Assembly (NCBI GenBank): GCA_036874045.1
Contig: CM072344.1
Span: 14,356,501 to 14,420,500, forward strand
From: Cymodocea nodosa
Taxonomy: Eukaryota > Streptophyta > Magnoliopsida > Alismatales > Cymodoceaceae
Direction of reading: 5' to 3'
Length of the DNA stretch: 64,000 nucleotides
Of the stretch, positions 61,160 to 64,000 are shown in pieces. The notes beneath the pieces are model-generated. The model was not told the origin of the DNA. It did no database searches and saw only the letters and a program-made list of their open reading frames with translations. How positions within the stretch are numbered: the first letter of the stretch is position 1; each line of letters begins with the position of its first letter. The position numbers and the translations under genes are program-made.

Positions 61160-64000
61160 CTGTAGAAATTTAAAGTAGCAATCGTACTTAGTGAGATACT
61201 ATAGTCATATGATGAACAATTATTAACCAGGTTGAAGGACAGAATATTATACTAAAATGATTGGCATTAGACATCAAAGTTGTAGGCAACATCATGGATT
61301 GGTAAATGGTAGAAAAAGAAACGAGAAAAGAAATTGCCAGCAAGTGTATCTGGTTTCTAATCCTGGCAAACACAATTATGATGCAATGGAGAACTTTTCC
61401 GTTAATTTTTTGTTTGGTTATGTTAACGTTTATTTGTTTGTTCTGGTACTCTTTTTAAGTCTTAAGGAGACACAACTGAAGAACTGTAGCTTCGGCTGTG
61501 ACCATACCCGAAAAATTTTGTTTTCTAATGTAAGTAAACGGTATACTTAAAACACCAAGCGATGGAATTAGAAGATAACTTGGAAAACACACTATTATAC
61601 TAAGAATATTTCTAAAAACAACAAAGATACTAATGAATCCCCCTCAAAGCCTTGGATGACAAAATCTATATTATACCATCTGAAATATTATTTGTAGAAG
61701 CTTAACATATAAAAAGTTTGGAACTGGTCGACAGGTGTCCAAATCCAACAAAGAAGCAGCATCTCGAATCATAGCAGCCACAAAATTGAAGCATGAACTC
61801 CTTTCAAAATATTAAATGCTTTATCTGATCTTCCCTCACACTGATGGAGATTAGAAATGCTAAGTAATATGATCACAGGCAATATAGATAGATGGATGGG
61901 AAAAAAGAGAGTAGATAAATCATATGAAATAAACATGCGTTCGTACAGAATCATCTTTGTAAGATTAAGTCCTTAAACTACAAGATATATACAACCTCAA
62001 AGAAATGGTATGAAATTCTGTATTCAATGTAAAAATAAAATATCCTGTCGGAACATGGTGGTATGAAAATTTAAGGTATAAGAACGCATAAACTTTACAG
62101 AAATCACAATTCTGGAGAATGTTACACCATTATATGTTGGCATGCCACACCGGAATTGTGGGAACTAGCTCGGACAGAAACCATGAGTAATTACAATTAC
62201 GTATGAAATCACATTCCATGGTAATATGCAGTGACACATAGTATCGGGGCATGCAACATGAGTGCATTTCAGCTTTACTATTAAGTACGATGTTAATATT
62301 TGATTATCAGAGAGAATTTTCTGAAGGAAAAACCAGACACATAAATCTATTTTTTCAAGTAAAAATCAAAAGTTAAAAACACTTTAAAATCTTTTCTTTG
62401 GAAGATAAAACACCTAACATTTTAAAAGGACTATAAACTATGGGTAAAATTGTAGCAAGTGACAAGGTATAATTGGATGACTCAGTTATTTTGATGATAT
62501 CACATTTCAGGATATTTTCGGAATTATATAAAAACATGTTAGCATGCAGAATGTGATCATGTGGCATTTCATTGAATGAACAGCCCCTAGGAATTAAAAA
62601 AGTTTATGGAACCCTTTTAGAGGGCATTTGATAATGATTATTTAATCCAACATATGCAATTATGATACTGTTTTTTGATAATTGTTACCCAACATATTAT
62701 TCATACATCAGTTTATTTATACATGTCAGCTTAAAAAATGCTCCAGTTTGATATAAAAAACTAAATGAAAAAGAACTGTTTTCTACAGCTTTTTTTTGAA
62801 AATGCTGGCTAATTTTTAGTGCCAAACATAATTAAATGAGTAAAGGAAGACTAATGTAAGACTTGTGCTCATTTAGGATATTCCCTCAAATGCAAGGACA
62901 ACATTGAAACTAAAGGATAGAAGGGATGGCTTGCTTAATTTTTTTTTTTTTTTGAGCAGCAACCCAACAGAAATATATAACAAAAGAAAAACTAGGAGGG
63001 CACAAGCCGTACATGACAAGAAAACCAAAATATGATAAGAAGACAAATGAAAGTAGAAGATGGATTTCCAGGAAGGATATCTGACACCCAAGTGATAGAA
63101 ATCATGAAGGACAGACCAACAATGAAAGGTAAAACAAACAAATAGCAGCAAAACCACAATGGTACAAGGGACTCTAGCCATGACAGCATTACCTCATCAT
63201 CTACACAGAAATCCTACTATTTGTTCATTATGCAGATTTAGGAATCAACATGAACTATTTACCTTTCATAAAGGAATAACAAATAATAGAAAAAACATTT
63301 TTAAAATAAAAAATAGCTTTACAATTATAGTATACATCTTCAAATAGAAAAAGTTTTAGAATGTATTTGATTATGATTTGTATTAAACACCTTTTCAAGG
63401 CAACAACTGTTCAAGTATTTATAAACTTGTATGATTTGGGGTTGAATTGGTTTCCCAAGTTTACCAAGTGCATTAATTTTCAATTTACAAATACTTCTCT
63501 TCGAATGTATTCATGCGGATAATTAAAACATTAACGCATTTTCCATGACAATGGACGTTTAAAACTATTGATTGATAATAACATTTTTATAAGATAGAAA
63601 GATGGAAGGGTTAGTTGAGAAACTAAGAAATAACCAGTGAGCTTGATTGCATAATTTAAAGTACAAAACAACTTATGAGTTTGAATGGGAAATTTTTTTA
63701 AATTCGAATTTGCTAGATTACTTAGGAATTGGATTATATTTAAGGGTATCTTTAGCTTTTCGCTAATTAAGCTGGTCCCCATGATGGAGGGAGGCAGAGT
63801 TCACTATTCAATCGTTAGTCTATTGCTGAAAATGCAAGGGTTGTTCGGAATGAAAAATTGCAAATCAACTGTGATATTTACACCGCAAGAGACTTCTGCA
63901 AAAAGTACGAAACCATGTAATAAATGGTCAGTGACTTAATAATAAATTTATTCAGCAACCCATATAGTGCTATGAATATTTATGTGGAAAATTGCCTTAC
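61160..64000 (-). other. Probable intron of the parvulin gene
   Basis: No upstream parvulin exon (expected to encode the GGDLG-like block) is seen, so the whole stretch is probably intron. It holds a LINE 3' end. Short open frames lack gene-like composition. Confidence 0.55.
62939..63180 (-). mobile_element. Truncated LINE 3' end with poly(A) tail
   Basis: On the minus strand the sequence runs GGCTTGTGCCCTCCTAGTTT, TTCTTTTGTTATATATTTCT, GTTGGGTTGCTGCTC and then about 16 A (62954-62939). This resembles the conserved tail of plant LINE retrotransposons and ends in poly(A) as expected of a 5'-truncated insertion. Upstream a frame MARVPCTIVVLLLFVCFTFH is open but is probably element sequence. 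Target duplications were not found, so the left limit of the element is uncertain. Confidence 0.5.

Noticed and set aside
62992..63189. Minus-strand hydrophobic frames as membrane proteins
   Set aside because: They lie in sequence that ends in a poly(A) tail and looks like a LINE 3' end; hydrophobicity follows from T-rich codons.
1..64000. CRISPR arrays, operons, riboswitches, prophage
   Set aside because: The window is plant nuclear DNA; tandem repeats here lack the regular short repeat-spacer form of CRISPR, and no bacterial gene organisation is present.

Overview
The window is nuclear DNA of a flowering plant. The evidence is plant-only gene families (SAUR, HVA22-like, a FERONIA-type receptor kinase, a plant SASA-type carbohydrate esterase), GT-AG introns, TATA boxes about 100 bp upstream of start codons, and long AT-rich intergenic tracts full of degenerate transposons. 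Several single- or two-exon genes are strongly GC-rich (CHMP1, the esterase, the kinase, SAUR) while the DNA between them is very AT-rich. That contrast fits a monocot, perhaps a commelinid such as a Zingiberales species, but this placement is an inference.

Layout: 1-147 is the 5' end of a minus-strand gene with an organelle-transit-like N-terminus. 3129-3740 is an intact ESCRT-III CHMP1 gene, followed by a probable 1.1 kb solo LTR. 9581-10573 is a two-exon carbohydrate esterase. 10.6-25.0 kb is gene-poor and repeat-rich: a decayed PIF/Harbinger element (12.5-15.4 kb), a tRNA-derived SINE (19.4 kb) and several degenerate tandem repeats. 25.1-31.1 kb holds a six-exon HVA22-like gene convergent with an unrecognised single-exon membrane-protein gene. 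34.1-35.0 kb is a broken CDC20 gene that keeps promoter-like E2F and MSA-type motifs. 37.2-39.5 kb is a second type of Harbinger element whose transposase and Myb/SANT-like frames are both broken. 40822-43518 is a FERONIA-like receptor kinase with an apparent 87-nt in-frame intron. 43.8-45.7 kb is a shorter paralogous copy of the 12.5 kb Harbinger element. 48.2-48.8 kb is a tandem array of SINE-like monomers with a period near 127 bp. 49051-49476 is a small three-helix membrane protein, 54466-54780 (minus) a SAUR, and 61035-61159 (minus) the last coding exon of a Pin1-type parvulin that continues past the right edge.

The genes do not form a pathway or operon; this is ordinary plant chromosome. 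Their separate roles are membrane remodelling (CHMP1, HVA22-like), wall or carbohydrate modification and wall sensing (esterase, FER-like kinase), auxin response (SAUR) and phospho-protein isomerisation (parvulin). I found no convincing new biological system. The most unusual items are the SINE-like tandem array, the deleted CDC20 copy with a preserved promoter, the in-frame intron of the kinase, and two differently deleted copies of one Harbinger element in the same 64 kb.
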